From Paenibacillus gyeongsangnamensis (GTDB lineage: Bacteria; Bacillota; Bacilli; Paenibacillales; NBRC-103111), in NCBI RefSeq assembly GCF_027533625.1, contig NZ_JAQAGZ010000001.1:248001-312000 (forward strand): a stretch of DNA of 64,000 nucleotides, given 5' to 3'. Shown here one piece after another: positions 63,546 through 64,000 of the stretch. How positions within the stretch are numbered: the stretch's first letter is position 1; each line of letters opens with the position of its first letter. The notes beneath the pieces are model-generated. The model worked only from the letters and a program-made list of their open reading frames with translations. It made no database searches and had not been told where the DNA came from. The position numbers were made by a program, and so were the translations under genes.

Positions 63546-64000
63546 ATGATCAGGTGGATCCAGAACGTATCGAAGAAATGGTTGGTAACGACGGTAGCGG
63601 TTATTGCGGTCATTGCCGTAGTTGGCGTTACCATAATGTACGGCGGCTGGGGCAAAGGAACCCAGAGTAGTTCAGGCGCTCAGCCTTCCAAAGGAGGGCA
63701 GCAGCGGGGCGGTCCGCGGTCGTTCCCGGTTCAAACGCAAATCGTCACGATGCAGGATGTCGGAGGCAGTCAGGTATTCAACGGGTCCATCAACCCGCAG
63801 TTTACGACGAACGTGTCCTCCCGCGTAAGCGGAAGAGTAACCGAACTAATGGTGAAGGTAGGCGACCGCGTCAAGACGGGACAGCCCATCGCCAAGATCG
63901 ATACGACTCAGATTCAGCAGCAGATCGAGCAAAGCCAAAGCTCGCTGGCACTCAGTCAGGCTAATTTGCAGAAGGCCGCTCACGATCAGGCGAACGGACA
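63546..64000 (+). CDS. RND/ABC efflux periplasmic adaptor subunit (HlyD/MacA-like), 5' part
   Basis: The first 151 residues of a membrane-fusion protein; the gene runs off the window. Membrane anchor WLVTTVAVIAVIAVVGVTIM, a Gly/Ser/Gln-rich linker, then FPVQTQIVTMQDVGGSQVFN and the biotinyl-lipoyl-like half RVSGRVTELMVKVGDRVKTG QPIAKID. A coiled-coil hairpin starts at QIQQQIEQSQSSLALSQANL. In Gram-positives such adaptors usually serve MacB-type ABC exporters. GGAGGGTAA precedes the ATG. Confidence 0.9.
   Translation, partial: MIRWIQNVSKKWLVTTVAVIAVIAVVGVTIMYGGWGKGTQSSSGAQPSKGGQQRGGPRSFPVQTQIVTMQDVGGSQVFNGSINPQFTTNVSSRVSGRVTELMVKVGDRVKTGQPIAKIDTTQIQQQIEQSQSSLALSQANLQKAAHDQANG

Overview
The window reads as chromosomal DNA of a Paenibacillus-like (Bacillota) saprophyte. 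The signs are strong AGGAGG ribosome binding sites with ATG/GTG/TTG starts, large membrane-anchored AraC (YesN-type) regulators beside LplB/YtcP-type sugar permeases, a SinI-like anti-repressor, a YheC/YheD spore-coat ATP-grasp protein, and fairly G+C-rich DNA with a more A/T-rich block around 47.6-60.1 kb. No rRNA, tRNA, CRISPR, prophage or known defence system was seen. Almost everything concerns capture and breakdown of plant or animal polysaccharides and inositol.

Layout. 1-7.6 kb: 3' end of a frameshifted sugar-binding lipoprotein gene, an FG-GAP beta-propeller protein, two AraC regulators, a collapsed solute-binding-protein remnant and a GH31 glycosidase. 8.2-18.7 kb: a sinI-like gene, then a YesN-type regulator, solute-binding protein, two permeases, a sugar-phosphate isomerase/epimerase-like protein, a frameshifted conserved gene and an (alpha/alpha)6-barrel protein. 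18.8-28.5 kb: an inositol catabolic operon iolD-E-C-A-J-G-B followed by a LacI-family regulator. 28.9-35.4 kb: a rhamnogalacturonan cluster (PL26-like/YetA-like protein, YesU-like, YesT-like acetylesterase, solute-binding lipoprotein, aldose epimerase). 35.5-40.7 kb: CapA-like and YheC/D-like genes, then GH51 arabinofuranosidase divergent from an ArsR-type regulator. 41.1-47.0 kb and 47.9-53.8 kb: two side-by-side modules, each YesN-type regulator + LplB + YtcP + solute-binding protein. The second leads into a secreted PL8 lyase and a GH29 fucosidase. 59.3-60.1 kb: an IS1182-family remnant that cut off a phosphodiesterase-like gene. 60.1-64 kb: an alginate-lyase-fold protein, an MBL hydrolase, an L,D-transpeptidase and the start of an efflux adaptor.

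How the parts work together. None of the three importer sets encodes an ATPase, so they probably share an MsmX-type ATPase encoded elsewhere. Polymers are cut outside the cell by the secreted PL8 lyase; oligomers enter through the permeases and are finished by cytoplasmic enzymes that lack signal peptides (GH31, GH51, GH29, YesT-like, YetA-like).

Three observations stand out. (1) A LacI-type operator core, TTAAGCGGTTTA or close variants, sits at the promoters of iolD, of the regulator gene at 8869 and of the lacI gene itself. This suggests one regulon joining inositol catabolism to the 8.9-18.4 kb transporter locus. (2) A 102-bp two-hairpin repeat occurs seven times, always in the same orientation as the gene just upstream, and in four of five loci directly behind the T-tract of a terminator. 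(3) The A/T-richer PL8/GH29 locus is bracketed by 57-bp perfect direct repeats, next to the IS1182 remnant at its right end, as expected of an acquired island.
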